The notes beneath the pieces were generated by a model, which saw nothing but the letters and a program-made list of their open reading frames with translations, was not told the DNA's origin and made no database searches. Positions 1 to 10,900 of a stretch of DNA of 64,000 nt are shown here, piece by piece. The position numbers and the translations under genes are program-made. The stretch comes from Streptococcus sp. (GTDB taxonomy: Bacteria > Bacillota > Bacilli > Lactobacillales > Streptococcaceae): contig DOTL01000011.1 of assembly GCA_003521145.1 (NCBI GenBank), positions 13,663 to 77,662 on the forward strand, written 5' to 3'. The first letter of the stretch is position 1. Every line of letters begins with the position of its first letter.

Positions 1-594
1 GCAATGACCTTTGAAGCCATAGCACCTATGATTGTCAGCTACATTATGGTCGCGGTCGTAATTACCAATACGACGGTTATTGTGGAAGCCATTATTGCCA
101 TTGCCTCTTATGTTATTGAACAAGTGGCAGGGCTTGTCACAAATGGTGGTGCTAATTACGATACCATCTCAGGCATCAAGGGATCTGGGATTGTAGGAAA
201 AATGATTATTGGCTTTTTTGCGATTCTCATTTGGTTAGTACGAATGGCCAGTATCATGGTTGTCAATATCTTGATTACCATTCGCTTTATTCAACTCTAT
301 CTGATGATTCCTTTTGCCCCTGTTACCATTCCAACCTTCCTTAGTGATGACTGGAGAAGTGTTGGGATTGGCTACCTTAAGAACATCATGGTCTATGCCG
401 TTCAAGGTATTTTGATTTTTCTAATCGTATCTCTTGTTCCCTTGTTTGAATCGGCTGGAAAGATTGCCGTATCAAATGGAGCTGGAGTTATGGAATCACT
501 CGCCATTATGTTTGGTGGCTTGGTACAGGCCATATTGTTAATCATTGCCTTAGTTTGTTGTCAACGAACCGCCCGAAGTATTTTGGGGATGTAG
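1..594 (+). CDS. VirB6-like conjugation channel membrane protein (5' partial)
   Basis: The frame is open at the left edge, so the N-terminus lies outside the window; the methionine at position 4 is probably internal. The visible 197 residues form several long hydrophobic segments (around residues 8-40, 70-105, 135-155 and 165-190). Polytopic proteins like this, directly before PrgI and VirB4 genes, are the VirB6/TrbL-like channel subunit in streptococcal ICEs. The name rests mainly on gene order and topology, not on a catalytic motif. The stop is followed by a 61-bp gap and the PrgI gene on the same strand, so an operon is likely. Confidence 0.7.
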   Translation, partial: AMTFEAIAPMIVSYIMVAVVITNTTVIVEAIIAIASYVIEQVAGLVTNGGANYDTISGIKGSGIVGKMIIGFFAILIWLVRMASIMVVNILITIRFIQLYLMIPFAPVTIPTFLSDDWRSVGIGYLKNIMVYAVQGILIFLIVSLVPLFESAGKIAVSNGAGVMESLAIMFGGLVQAILLIIALVCCQRTARSILGM

Positions 595-655
595 GAGGAA
601 GGGAGTCATTATCTCGCCTCCTCTTTTTATAGCTTACTTAGATTGGAGAATATTT

Positions 656-1009
656 ATGAACACTCGTGTCTTTAAGGACATCTCAAAGGTTCAACACAGG
701 GCATGGTTAGGATTTACAACTAGACAGGTTATTTTTGTATTTCCAGCCGTCGCCCTAACCATTTTGGTATTGGGCTTGAACCTATTTTACTGGCAATTTG
801 GTGATTGGTTTGTCTATGGTTTTGTTTTTAGCTTTACCATTCCACTCATGTTATTTGGGGTCTACCGACCCAATGATTTACCATTTGAAATCTATCTCAA
901 GTACCGATTTCATTATGAACTGACAGTACCAGATCGTACATTTACTGGAAGAAAAGGAGACCAACGTGAAAAAATTAAAACACTCAATGAAACCAAAGAC
1001 CACTTCTAA
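656..1009 (+). CDS. PrgI-family conjugation membrane protein
   Basis: 117 residues with two hydrophobic helices close together (about residues 26-45 and 51-70), then a short motif GVYRPNDLPFE and a charged tail. Small two-helix proteins placed just before VirB4 in Gram-positive conjugation modules belong to the PrgI/TcpE class and anchor the ATPase at the membrane. The 3' end overlaps the VirB4 start by 44 bp, suggesting translational coupling. Assignment is from size, topology and neighbours. Confidence 0.75.
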   Translation: MNTRVFKDISKVQHRAWLGFTTRQVIFVFPAVALTILVLGLNLFYWQFGDWFVYGFVFSFTIPLMLFGVYRPNDLPFEIYLKYRFHYELTVPDRTFTGRKGDQREKIKTLNETKDHF

Positions 1010-3317
1010 TGACAAAAAGCAAAAGACGAAAACACAGAAGCAGGAGATCAGACCTTCTACCGTAAATACGTTAGCCTATCAAGGACTTTTTCAAAATGGA
1101 CTCATGCAGGTCAGTCCAAGTTATTTCTCACAAACCTATCTCTTAGGAGATGTCAATTATCAAACAGTTGGTTTAGATGATAAAGGAGCTATTGTTGAAA
1201 AATATTCCGATTTAATCAATTCACTGGATGATAAGACCAATTTCCAACTGACCATTTTCAATCAAAAGGTCAATTTGGAAAAATTCCGTAAGAGTATTCT
1301 CTATCCCTTACAGGAAGATGGGTTTGATGCTTATCGTGATGAATTAAATCGCATGATGAATGCCAACTTAGAGGCGGGCGAGAATAACTTTTATGCTGTC
1401 AAGTTTCTTTCATTTGGCAAGAGCGACCAGAGTCCAAAACTAGCCTATCGCTCTCTGTCGCAAATTGGGGAATATTTCAAGAGTGGCTTTTCAGAGATTG
1501 ATGTATCTCTTGGTCTGATTGGTGGAGAAGAGCGAGTGAATGTCCTTGCGGATATGTTGCGAGGTGAAAATCATTTACCATTCTCTTACAAGGATTTAAC
1601 CCTGTCAGGTCAATCCACCAAACACTTTATTGCTCCAACCTACCTTTCCTTTAAACACAAGAATCATATTGAATTGGACGATCGATTATTACAGATTGTC
1701 TATGTTCGTGACTATGGTATGGAGCTAGGGGATAAATTTATTCGTGACCTCATGCAGTCAGATTTGGAAGTGTTGATTAGCCTACATGCTAAAGGCTCTA
1801 CCAAGTCTGAAACCATGACCAAGCTGCGAACTAAGAAGACCTTGATGGAATCGCAAAAGATTGGGGAACAACAAAAGATGGCTCGGACAGGTATCTATTT
1901 GGAGAAGGTCGGCCATGTTCTTGAGAACAACATCGATGAAGCTGAGTCTCTTCTTCAAACCATGACCCAAACAGGAGATAAACTGTTTGATACGGTATTT
2001 CTGATTGGAGTGCTTGCGGATACTGAAGACCAACTCAAACAATCTCTTGATATTATCAAGCAAGTGGCGGGGTCAAATGATATGATTATCGATAATTTGG
2101 CCTACATGCAAGAAGCTGCTTTTAATAGTCTCTTGCCATTTGGGAAGAACTATCTTGAAGGTGTTTCTCGGTCACTCTTAACCTCGAATCTTGCCGTGAA
2201 TGCACCTTGGACTTCCGTTGATATTCAGGACAAGAGTGGGAAATTTTATGGCATCAATCAAATCTCAAGTAATATCATCAGTATTGACCGTGGCAAGTTA
2301 AATACTCCGTCAGGTTTGATTTTAGGGACTTCTGGAGCTGGTAAAGGAATGGCGACAAAACATGAAATCGTCTCTACTAAGCTCAAAGAAGCAGATAGTG
2401 ATACTGAAATTATTATTGTTGACCCAGAAAATGAGTACAGTATTATCGGTCAAGCCTTTGGTGGGGAGAGTATTGATATAGCCCCAGATTCCACTACCTT
2501 CTTAAATGTCTTAGATCTATCAGATGAGAATATGGATGAGGATCCAGTCAAGGTCAAGTCCGAATTTCTCTTGTCCTGGATTGGAAAGCTCTTGGACCGC
2601 AAGATGGATGGTCGTGAGAAGTCCTTGATTGACCGTGTGACACGACTCACCTATAAGCATTTTGACACACCGTCCTTGGTCGAATGGGTCTTTGTCTTAT
2701 CTCAACAACCTGAACAGGAAGCTAAGGACTTGGCACTGGATATGGAACTCTATGTAGAAGGGTCGCTGGATATATTTTCACATCGGACCAATATCAAAAC
2801 AGACAGTCATTTCCTGATTTACAATGTCAAAAAGTTAGGAGATGAATTGAAACAAATTGCCCTCATAGTTATCTTTGACCAGATTTGGAATCGTGTGGTG
2901 AAAAATCAAAAGCTAGGGAAGAAGACCTGGATTTACTTTGATGAAATGCAGCTTCTTTTATTGGACAAATATGCCTCTGATTTCTTCTTTAAACTCTGGA
3001 GTCGTGTCCGTAAATATGGGGCGATACCGACAGGTATTACTCAAAATGTAGAGACTCTTCTTTTAGATGCCAATGGCAGACGTATTATTGCTAATAGCGA
3101 GTTCATGATTCTCTTAAAACAGGCTAAGAGCGATCGCGAAGAATTGGTGCATATGCTTGGACTTTCCAAGGAACTGGAGAAATACTTGGTCAATCCTGAA
3201 AAAGGGGCAGGGCTTATCAAGGCTGGTTCCACCGTTGTCCCGTTTAAGAATAAGATTCCACAACGCACCAAGCTCTTTGACATCATGAGTACGGACCCTG
3301 AAAAAATGAGGACATGA
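966..3317 (+). CDS. VirB4-type conjugation ATPase
   Basis: 783 residues. The Walker A motif GTSGAGKG is near residue 455 and a Walker B-like WIYFDEMQLLL near 655, as in VirB4/TraE ATPases that power type IV secretion channels; the 400-residue N-terminal domain is also typical. The start is a GTG at 966 with GGAG seven to eight bases upstream; an ATG at 990 is possible but has a poorer site. The reading frame is intact, unlike the hydrolase and relaxase genes of the same element. The next gene begins one base after the stop codon. Confidence 0.92.
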   Translation: MKKLKHSMKPKTTSNDKKQKTKTQKQEIRPSTVNTLAYQGLFQNGLMQVSPSYFSQTYLLGDVNYQTVGLDDKGAIVEKYSDLINSLDDKTNFQLTIFNQKVNLEKFRKSILYPLQEDGFDAYRDELNRMMNANLEAGENNFYAVKFLSFGKSDQSPKLAYRSLSQIGEYFKSGFSEIDVSLGLIGGEERVNVLADMLRGENHLPFSYKDLTLSGQSTKHFIAPTYLSFKHKNHIELDDRLLQIVYVRDYGMELGDKFIRDLMQSDLEVLISLHAKGSTKSETMTKLRTKKTLMESQKIGEQQKMARTGIYLEKVGHVLENNIDEAESLLQTMTQTGDKLFDTVFLIGVLADTEDQLKQSLDIIKQVAGSNDMIIDNLAYMQEAAFNSLLPFGKNYLEGVSRSLLTSNLAVNAPWTSVDIQDKSGKFYGINQISSNIISIDRGKLNTPSGLILGTSGAGKGMATKHEIVSTKLKEADSDTEIIIVDPENEYSIIGQAFGGESIDIAPDSTTFLNVLDLSDENMDEDPVKVKSEFLLSWIGKLLDRKMDGREKSLIDRVTRLTYKHFDTPSLVEWVFVLSQQPEQEAKDLALDMELYVEGSLDIFSHRTNIKTDSHFLIYNVKKLGDELKQIALIVIFDQIWNRVVKNQKLGKKTWIYFDEMQLLLLDKYASDFFFKLWSRVRKYGAIPTGITQNVETLLLDANGRRIIANSEFMILLKQAKSDREELVHMLGLSKELEKYLVNPEKGAGLIKAGSTVVPFKNKIPQRTKLFDIMSTDPEKMRT

Positions 3318-3318
3318 G

Positions 3319-4455
3319 ATGAAAGAGGATAAAAAGGTAGTCAAACAAGCCAGGCAAAACTTTCGAAGCAACTTAAAATCAGCTCGTATGCATTATCGGA
3401 AAGAAGTTAGAGCCTTAAAACAGACTGTTCCTAATAAAGGACGATTTCGAAAACCAGCTCAAAATTCTCTTTTTCAGGAAAAGAAAACAGAGTTAAAACA
3501 AAATTTGCTAGGAAGCCAAAAGGAAGCAGAAGAGAAGTTCCTAAAGGAAATTACCTATGTGTCTCCTAGATTGTTGAAGGTTAAGGAAATCAAGAACTAT
3601 CGACTTCCTCATGCCCAAGAACGTTTGCGGACGGCAAGAAAACATTTGTCAGAAGTGAAACTAAGTGAGAAGCAAAAGGGAGTTAATCCCAAGTTTACTT
3701 TCCAAAAAGAAAATCCTTCCCTGAAGTCTCGCTTTCAGTTTCACCAAGAAAAATCATTTAATCGACTAGGTGCAGAAAAAGAAGTGAGTTCTGCCAAACG
3801 TGAGGTCAAACAACTCAAGAAAGTCCAAAAGTCTAAGAAAATATCGAACAAGTTCACAAGTGGAATCGGTTTAGCTGCATCTGAATCGCTTGACTTGGTA
3901 GCACAGGATGATGATTTAGAAGGTTTTAGGACCTTAAAGGATACTAGTTTGAAAGCCAGACGCTATGGCAGGTTTACCTATCAAGCAGGTAAAGTGGCAG
4001 TAAAAAGTGGACAGACTGGTGTGCGGTTTACCAAAACAAAATTTTCTCATGGAAAGGAACGATTCCAGAACTTCAAAAAGGGAAAAGGATTCACACGCCA
4101 GAAAACTCTTAAACCAAGAAGACGCTACCAAACCTTTTTAAAACTTGCCAGAAAACAAAGTGTCGCAGGTTTCAAAGGAATCGTCCAAGCCATTAAGGGA
4201 AGTATGACTTTCTTTTCTGTCCTTGCGGGAAATCCTTTGACTTGGATTGTCTCAGGCATTCTCTTGATACTCCTTTTGATGATGAGCTTTTTCATGAGTG
4301 TTTCAGGTAGTAGTGTCATTCAACAAGATGAAATAGAATTGAGTAAGAGCTATACCCACATGACGTGGGAAGATGCGGAGCATACAAGAACCAACGAAAA
4401 GGGAATTACCTATTTCACCAAGATTGATGAGGTTATGGTTTACATGAATCATTAA
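3319..4455 (+). pseudogene. Conjugation cell-wall hydrolase, N-terminal piece (ends at a nonsense codon)
   Basis: 378 residues, strongly basic (many K/R) with one membrane-spanning helix near residues 300-320, then an extracytoplasmic start. The TAA at 4453-4455 is in the same frame as the following open frame at 4483, and sequence between the two (YQDYQLDDF after the stop) reads as uninterrupted protein. One base change therefore appears to have cut a larger VirB1-like gene spanning 3319-6121. This piece would be the membrane anchor without its enzyme domains. Gene order (VirB6, PrgI, VirB4, hydrolase) matches Tn5252-type ICEs. Confidence 0.8.
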
Positions 4456-4482
4456 TACCAAGACTATCAGCTTGACGATTTC

Positions 4483-5649
4483 ATGGAAATGGGTGGTACG
4501 ACCTACAAAGCGTTTCTCAGTCAAGTGTGGACAGACTTAAATGGTGGAGATTCTATTAAATCCATGTCTGACTTATATAAAGAACCTACTTACAAGCTGT
4601 CTGATGAGGACCAGGAAGAGTTAAAGGAGTTGACAGAAGAAGGCAACTATCTAGCCCTTCAAGAATTGGACAATCCCTTTCAGGGACAGACCGATGAGGA
4701 TAGCTTAAGCATGACCTACCGATATGGGTATGAGGTCATTGATGAGAAACCAACGCTTCATTATCATATCATCTTAGAAGCAAAAGAAGGTCAAGTCATT
4801 GTAGCTCCGATGGATAGCAAGGTATCTCTTGATGGAGAGAACGTTGTTTTGACATCTGGTAAGGGAGTGAATAAGACTAAACTAACCTTGTCTGGCATTC
4901 ATTCAGGCCGAGTGAGTGAACATCAACAAGTCTTGGCAGGAGACATTATTGGTGAGACCAAGGATGGAACAGGTCTAAAGGTCACCTATCAAAAGGTTGA
5001 TGATGACACGGATAAGTTGATCTATGTCAATCCAGCTTTCTACTTTCCAAAAGTGATTCAGGTTCAGACCACCATTATTCCAACTATCGGTCAGTTTGGC
5101 GGCGATGAGTTCGAGAGAGCCAAGGCAATTTATGACTATCTCAAAAGTAATGGAGCAAGCAATCAAGCCATCGCAGCCATTCTAGGAAATTGGTCGGTAG
5201 AATCCTCCATTAATCCAAAACGAGCTGAAGGCGACTATTTATCTCCCCCTATTGGTGCGACAGACAGTTCGTGGGATGATGAGGGCTGGCTCTCACTTAA
5301 TGGTCCAACTATATACAATGGACGTTACCCAAATATTCTCAAACGTGGTTTAGGCTTAGGCCAATGGACAGATACCGCGGATGGGTCACGCAGACATACT
5401 TTATTGTTGGAATATGCCAAAGGAAAACATCAAAAGTGGTATGACTTAGGGTTACAACTGGATTTCATGTTGCATGGGGATAGTCCTTATTACACCAACT
5501 GGTTAAAGGACTTCTTCAAAAATACAGGTAGTCCAGCTAGTCTTGCCCAACTCTTTCTCATTTACTGGGAAGGAAATAGTGGTGATAAGCTACTTGAACG
5601 TCAGACACGAGCAAGTGAGTGGTATTACCAAATTGAAAAAAGGCTTTAG
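4483..5649 (+). pseudogene. Conjugation cell-wall hydrolase, middle piece (lysozyme-like domain)
   Basis: Continues the frame of the upstream piece. The C-terminal half (about residues 205-385) looks like the phage-tail lysozyme domain found in conjugative hydrolases: NGASNQAIAAILGNWSVES with the candidate catalytic glutamate, then GLGLGQWT. The frame ends at a TAG (5647-5649) just after a run of six A (about 5636-5641); the neighbouring frame continues the protein (GFSQPNGG), so this is a frameshift. The ATG at 4483 has no good ribosome binding site, so separate expression is doubtful. Confidence 0.78.
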
Positions 5650-6121
5650 TCAACCTAACGGTGGGACAGCACAAAGTGATCCAAAAGCACTTGAAGCTGT
5701 ACGAGGAGACCTTTTTGAAAACTCTGTTCCAGGAGGTGGTGACGGTATGGGGTATGCCTACGGCCAATGTACTTGGGGAGTTGCAGCCCGTATCAACCAA
5801 CTGGGTCTAAAACTCAAAGGTAAAAACGGTGAGAAGATTCCAATTATCAGTACCATGGGCAATGGCCAAGATTGGGTACGAACAGCCGCAAGTCTAGGTG
5901 GAGAGACAGGGACAAGTCCGCAAGCAGGAGCTATACTTTCATTTGCGGGAGGAGGACATGGCACACCAGCAGAATACGGACATATAGCTTTTGTGGAGAA
6001 AGTCTACCCAGACGGCTCATTCCTTATCTCCGAAACCAACTACAATGGCAATCCCAACTACACCTTCCGTAAATTATCGGGAGTGGATAGTAGCTTGAGT
6101 TTTGCTTATACGACGAAATAA
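5650..6121 (+). pseudogene. Conjugation cell-wall hydrolase, C-terminal piece (CHAP amidase domain)
   Basis: Encodes a CHAP (NlpC/P60-like) domain: catalytic Cys in YGQCTWGVAARI, His in EYGHIAFVEKVY, and polar residue in SETNYNG. It is in a different frame from the lysozyme piece, because of an indel at about 5636-5650. The open frame reaches back to 5543, but that part overlaps the lysozyme coding sequence and is not real protein. In intact relatives the two enzyme domains are on one protein that opens peptidoglycan for the mating channel. Confidence 0.82.
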
Positions 6122-6127
6122 AAAAGG

Positions 6128-6166
6128 ATATGCTAACAAAACAAAAAGATGTTAGCATATTCTTTT
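6128..6166. terminator. Intrinsic terminator between hydrolase and AbiE genes
   Basis: Perfect 11-bp inverted repeat ATATGCTAACA / TGTTAGCATAT with an 11-nt loop, followed by TCTTTT on the plus strand and preceded by an A-run that gives U-rich RNA on the minus strand. It separates convergent transcription units and may work both ways. Confidence 0.75.
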
Positions 6167-6206
6167 GGTTTAATGTCACGATTACCTAGTGGGGCAGATA
6201 AAAGTT

Positions 6207-7052
6207 TTAATCAGAGTCTGTAGAAATAATAATTGTAATAAGACTAATCATCTCATCAAGAACATCTGCAAGTGAAATCCCCTTTGTATAGCTATATTTT
6301 TTTGAATAATTTTGCCATTGTTTATTCTGAATAGGGTCAGATTTGAACCTTTCGAGTAGTTCAACAATCTTTTCAAAATCGAGTTCTGTTTCGCGATATG
6401 AAAATGTTCTCTGACAGGCATTTTTCAATTGAATGAAGTCAATGTCTTCTTTCTTCAGTTTTGAAAGAATATAAACATCGTAAAAATCTTTGCTTCTGCT
6501 GTTCAAGAAGTTGCGTGAATAGATGGTTTGAAGTTTCTCAGCTAGAATTGTTTCAATTGTATAAGCAATGATTGGAAAATTGTCTTCATCAAAAATAGCT
6601 TTATAGTCGTATGTAATCGGCTGAGGAGTTACAACATCACCTGTCGCAATATCCAAATGGATAACTTGTTTAATATTCTCAAGTTGGCACAAAATGGTTG
6701 CTCGATAGCCACCATAGTCATCACTTTCTTTAATAGCTGTGATTGATTGAATCACAAAAGATATACCTTCTTCGGAATCTGCTAAAATTTCCTTGAGTTG
6801 CTGCTTCACAGTATTTTCTGAAAGTGTTATTCGATGGAACAAAAAATCAATATCAACCGTGCTACGAGACTCGACTCCAATAACATTTGACAGTAGGAAT
6901 CCCCCTTTGAAGATATAGTGATTTGAATAGGTACTCTGACTTAATTTTTTCAAAATCACTTCTAGAAAGTAATAGGTCATCACGGAATTAAAGGTTAATC
7001 CGGTATTCTTTGATATTTTATGACAGAGTGCTGTTAGCTTAGCTTTGTTCAT
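6207..7052 (-). CDS. abiEii: AbiEii-family nucleotidyltransferase toxin
   Basis: 281 residues. Motifs of the AbiEii/AbiGii nucleotidyltransferase family are visible: IFKGGFLLS near residue 50 and the metal-binding STVDIDFLF near 65. Family members are type IV toxin components that also act in phage abortive infection. The start overlaps the AbiEi stop by four bases (7049-7052), so the pair is translationally coupled. AbiE pairs are common cargo of streptococcal ICEs and help retain the element. Function is from family knowledge. Confidence 0.88.
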   Translation of the reverse strand: MNKAKLTALCHKISKNTGLTFNSVMTYYFLEVILKKLSQSTYSNHYIFKGGFLLSNVIGVESRSTVDIDFLFHRITLSENTVKQQLKEILADSEEGISFVIQSITAIKESDDYGGYRATILCQLENIKQVIHLDIATGDVVTPQPITYDYKAIFDEDNFPIIAYTIETILAEKLQTIYSRNFLNSRSKDFYDVYILSKLKKEDIDFIQLKNACQRTFSYRETELDFEKIVELLERFKSDPIQNKQWQNYSKKYSYTKGISLADVLDEMISLITIIISTDSD

Positions 7053-7639
7053 ATTAGAACCTCCAGAGTTTGTTTGACCTTGTCCAAGGTGTTCATTTTT
7101 GTCGCATATTCATAGAGTTTTGTAAGATTTTTTTTAGGATAGTTTCCGTAATGTTGAAGTGTTTTGACAAAAAGCTCAGTATCTATTTTTTCTCGATGAA
7201 TCACAAAATCACAGATAATGCGTTCAAAATCATACACTCTTACTTCGTTTCCCATAGGGGTTTTTACAAGTGTAATTCCTAGTTCGCTATATTCCTTAGA
7301 AACGGAATGAATGTTCAGATTTGCTGGAGGAGTATTAAAACGGTAGCCTCTAGGCATGGTTACGTCAAAATATTGAGGAATTTCATCTGTAAATTGCTGC
7401 AGGTAAAGCGCTGAGATATAAGAGAAAACAGCCTTGGGATAACGGTACTGAAAGAAGTAGTATTCGTCGTAGTCTCCATTCTGGGTTAGGAAAATTCCTT
7501 TTTCGACGCGGTAAATAATCCCTTCTTTTTCTAGTCTTGTCAAATATATTGTTGGAATATTTAGTGCTTTACAATCTTTATAGGTGATAATGCCATTGTG
7601 GTTTTCTATAAATTCAAGTAGAATCTCTTTTTTTGACAT
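7049..7639 (-). CDS. abiEi: AbiEi-family antitoxin / autorepressor
   Basis: 196 residues from the ATG at 7639, chosen because AAAGGAG lies at the right distance upstream; a longer frame to 7654 exists but would place the site inside the gene. An N-terminal winged helix (LLEFIENHNGIITYKDC onward, about residues 5-60) precedes the C-terminal antitoxin domain. In studied AbiE systems this protein binds inverted repeats in its own promoter and neutralises the toxin. A matching palindrome lies just upstream at 7666-7692. Confidence 0.88.
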   Translation of the reverse strand: MSKKEILLEFIENHNGIITYKDCKALNIPTIYLTRLEKEGIIYRVEKGIFLTQNGDYDEYYFFQYRYPKAVFSYISALYLQQFTDEIPQYFDVTMPRGYRFNTPPANLNIHSVSKEYSELGITLVKTPMGNEVRVYDFERIICDFVIHREKIDTELFVKTLQHYGNYPKKNLTKLYEYATKMNTLDKVKQTLEVLI

Positions 7640-7665
7640 ACTTACTCCTTTCATTGTTGCTTTTA

Positions 7666-7692
7666 CACTACAATTTTACAATATTTGTAGTG
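7666..7692. promoter_or_regulatory. Palindromic operator upstream of abiE
   Basis: Perfect 8-bp inverted repeat CACTACAA / TTGTAGTG with an 11-bp spacer, 27 bp upstream of the abiEi start. AbiEi proteins are known to bind inverted repeats at their promoter, so this is the likely autorepression site. Binding here is inferred. Confidence 0.65.
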
Positions 7693-7919
7693 CAAAAGCA
7701 ACATTTTCTTTTCCCTTAATGTATTGTGATACCAAAATCAAGCCTTCTTTTTTATGATGGTATTGAACTTGGGCTACGGGCTGTACAAAAAAGAGAGTTT
7801 CTCCTAGAACGGAAAGTTCTTCGTCAAAACTTCTATTTTTGTCGTGCTCGCTTAACGCCCTCGTATCTAATATAGAGTGACAGTTTGTTGCTACAGAAAA
7901 AAGAAAAGAAGGACTATTT

Positions 7920-10900
7920 ATGACCAAAACATGTAATCATCACTTTCTTGTCAATCAGGTAAAAGGCGAGAAACACGTCTTTCGCAAGAGTAAAAAATAT
8001 CGCACTCTATGTTCCGTTGCCCTTGGAACCATGGTGACGGCTGTTGTTGCTTGGCGAGGAACGGTTGCACATGCTGATGAAGTTACACCATCAGTTGACA
8101 CCACCATTCAACGAACGGAAAATCCAGCCACGAATTTACCAGAAGCACAGCCAACCCCTGTTTCTGAACAAACTGAAAGTATAGCGTCAACTGGTCAATC
8201 TATTGGAGCGATTGCTGTCACTGTACCGCATGATACGGTAACACAAGCGGTTGAAGAGGCAAAGGCTGAAGAAATTTCTACGGTTGAAGATAGTCCAATG
8301 GACTTGGGGAATACAACTTCTGCGTCAGAGACCAACCAACAAATTTCAAAAGCAGAAGCAGATGCCCAAAATCAAGTTGAGGCTATCAATGAAGTTACTG
8401 AAACCTACAAAGCTGATAAAGCGACATACGAATCAAATAAAGCTCGCATTGAACAAGAAAATAAGGAGCTGACACAGGCCTACGAAGGGGCCAACCAAAC
8501 TGGTAAAGAGACAAATGCTTTGGTTGATACCAAAGTCAATGACCTAAAATCCCAGTATGCAGATGCTGATGTGACAGTAAAAGAACAAGTAGTTTCATTA
8601 GGAAATGGGACATCTGTACTTGACTATACAAACTATGGCAAGGCTGTTGAAACCATTCAAACTACTAACGAACAAGCTGTAGCGGATTATCTTACAAAGA
8701 AAGCCAAGGCAGATGATATTGTTGCGAAAAATCAGGCCATTCAAAAAGAAAATGAAGCTGGACTTGCTAAGGCAAAGGCAGATAACGAAGCCATTGAAAG
8801 GCGTAATCAGGCAGGTCAAGCAGCTATAGATGCTGAAAACCGTGCAGGTCAATCTGCGGTAGATCAGGCTAATCAGGAGAAACAACAATTAGTTTCAGAT
8901 CGAGTAGCTGAGATTGAAGCCATTACAAAACGCAATCAAGCAAAAGAAGTCGCAGCCAGAAAAGAGAATGAAGCGATCGATGCCTACAATGCCAAAGAAA
9001 TGGAACGCTATCAACGTGACTTGGCCGAGATTTCAAAAGGTGAAGAAGGTTATATTTCTGAAGCCCTTGCTCAAGCTCTCAACCTCAATAATGGTGAGCC
9101 CCAAGCACAACATGGGGCCATTACCCGAAATCCTGATCAGATTATTTCAACTGGCGATGCTATGCTTGGGGGCTACTCAAGAATCTTAGATTCCAGGGGC
9201 TTCTTTGTCTATGATAGCTTCAAAACAGGTGAGACCCTTAGTTTTAACTATCAAAATCTTCAACATGCACGATTTGATGGGAAAAAGATTAGCCGTGTGT
9301 CTTACGATATTACCAACCTTGTATCACCAGCTGGAACCGCTGCCGTGAAGCTGGTTGTACCAAATGATCCTACCGAAGGCTTTATCGCCTACCGAAATGA
9401 TGGAAATGGTGACTGGCGAACGGATAAGATGGAGTTTCGCGTAGTTGCTAAGTATTTCTTGGAAGACGGTTCGCAAGTTACCTTCTCCAAAGAAAAACCA
9501 GGTGTCTTTACACACTCGTCCCTCAATAATAATGACATTGGTCTAGAATATGTTAAAGATTCATCTGGGAAATTTGTGCCGATTAATGGCTCAACCGTTC
9601 AAGTGACTAATGAAGGTCTAGCACGTTCTTTGGGTTCCAACCGTGTAAGTGATTTGAACTTACCTGAGGAATGGGATACCACATCAAGTCGTTATGCTTA
9701 TAAAGGAGCTATTGTCTCAACGGTCACATCGGGCAATACCTACACAGTCACCTTTGGACAAGGCGATATGCCACAGAATGTTGGATTATCTTACTGGTTT
9801 GCCTTGAATACCCTACCAGTGGCACGTACAGTAACACCTTATAGTCCCAAACCTCATGTAACGGTGGAACTTGAACCCGTTCCAGAACCGATTACGGTAA
9901 CACCTGATGTTTATACACCAAAAACCTTTACACCAGAAAAGCCTGTAACCTTCACGCCAAAGCCTTTGGAAGAAGTGGTGCAGCCTAGTCTAACTTTGAC
10001 CAAGGTAACCTTACCTGTTAAACCTATTCCAAAAGAACTTCCAACACCACCACAAGTACCGACTGTCCATTATCATGCTTACCGTTTAACGACAACTCCA
10101 GAGATTTTGAAAGAAGTGGTCAATAGTGACCAAGCTAATCTTCATGAGAAAACAGTCGCAAAAGATTCAACGGTGATTTATCCCTTAACAGTTGATGCCT
10201 TTTCATCCAATCGTGCTCAAACGACTAGTCTCATTTTTGAGGACTACTTGCCTGCTGGTTACCTGTTTGATAAGGAAGCAACACAAAAAGAGAATGAAAA
10301 CTATATCCTTAGCTTTGATGAGACTAAGAATTTTGTGACCTTGACCGCAAAAGAAAACTTGTTGCAGGAGGTAAATAAAGATTTAACCAGGGTTTATCAA
10401 TTGACCGCCCCCAAACTTTATGGAACTGTTCAAAATGATGGGGCAACCTATTCCAATAGTTATAAACTCCTTTTGAACAAGGGAGCAGCCAATGCTTATA
10501 CAGTCACTTCAAATATTGTGACGGTTCGTACACCAGGTGATGGAGAAACAACTACACTCATTAAACCAGAGAAAAACAATGAAAACGTGGATGGTGTTCT
10601 CATAAATGATACGGTCGTAGCTCTTGGTACAACCAACCACTACCGATTGACTTGGGATTTGGACCAGTATCAGGGAGATCGTTCTGCTAAAGAGACAATT
10701 GCACGAGGCTTCTTCTTTGTGGACGATTACCCAGAGGAAGTGCTTGATGTGGTGGAAAATGGCATATCAGTTACTACCCTTGATGGTCAGAAGGTATCAG
10801 GTATAACGGTTAAAACCTATGCTTCGTTAAATGAAGCCCCTAAAGACCTTCAAGATAAATTAGCTCGTGCCAAGATTACACCGACAGGTGCCTTTCAAGT

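Noticed and set aside
1782..2063. Minus-strand frame inside virB4
   Set aside because: Shadow of the VirB4 coding strand without its own ribosome site.
7676..7927. Minus-strand 83-residue frame between abiE and the adhesin gene
   Set aside because: It reads somewhat like protein, but its start lies in the adhesin start region without a ribosome site and its end lies in the abiE operator. I cannot support it as a gene, though it could be a remnant.
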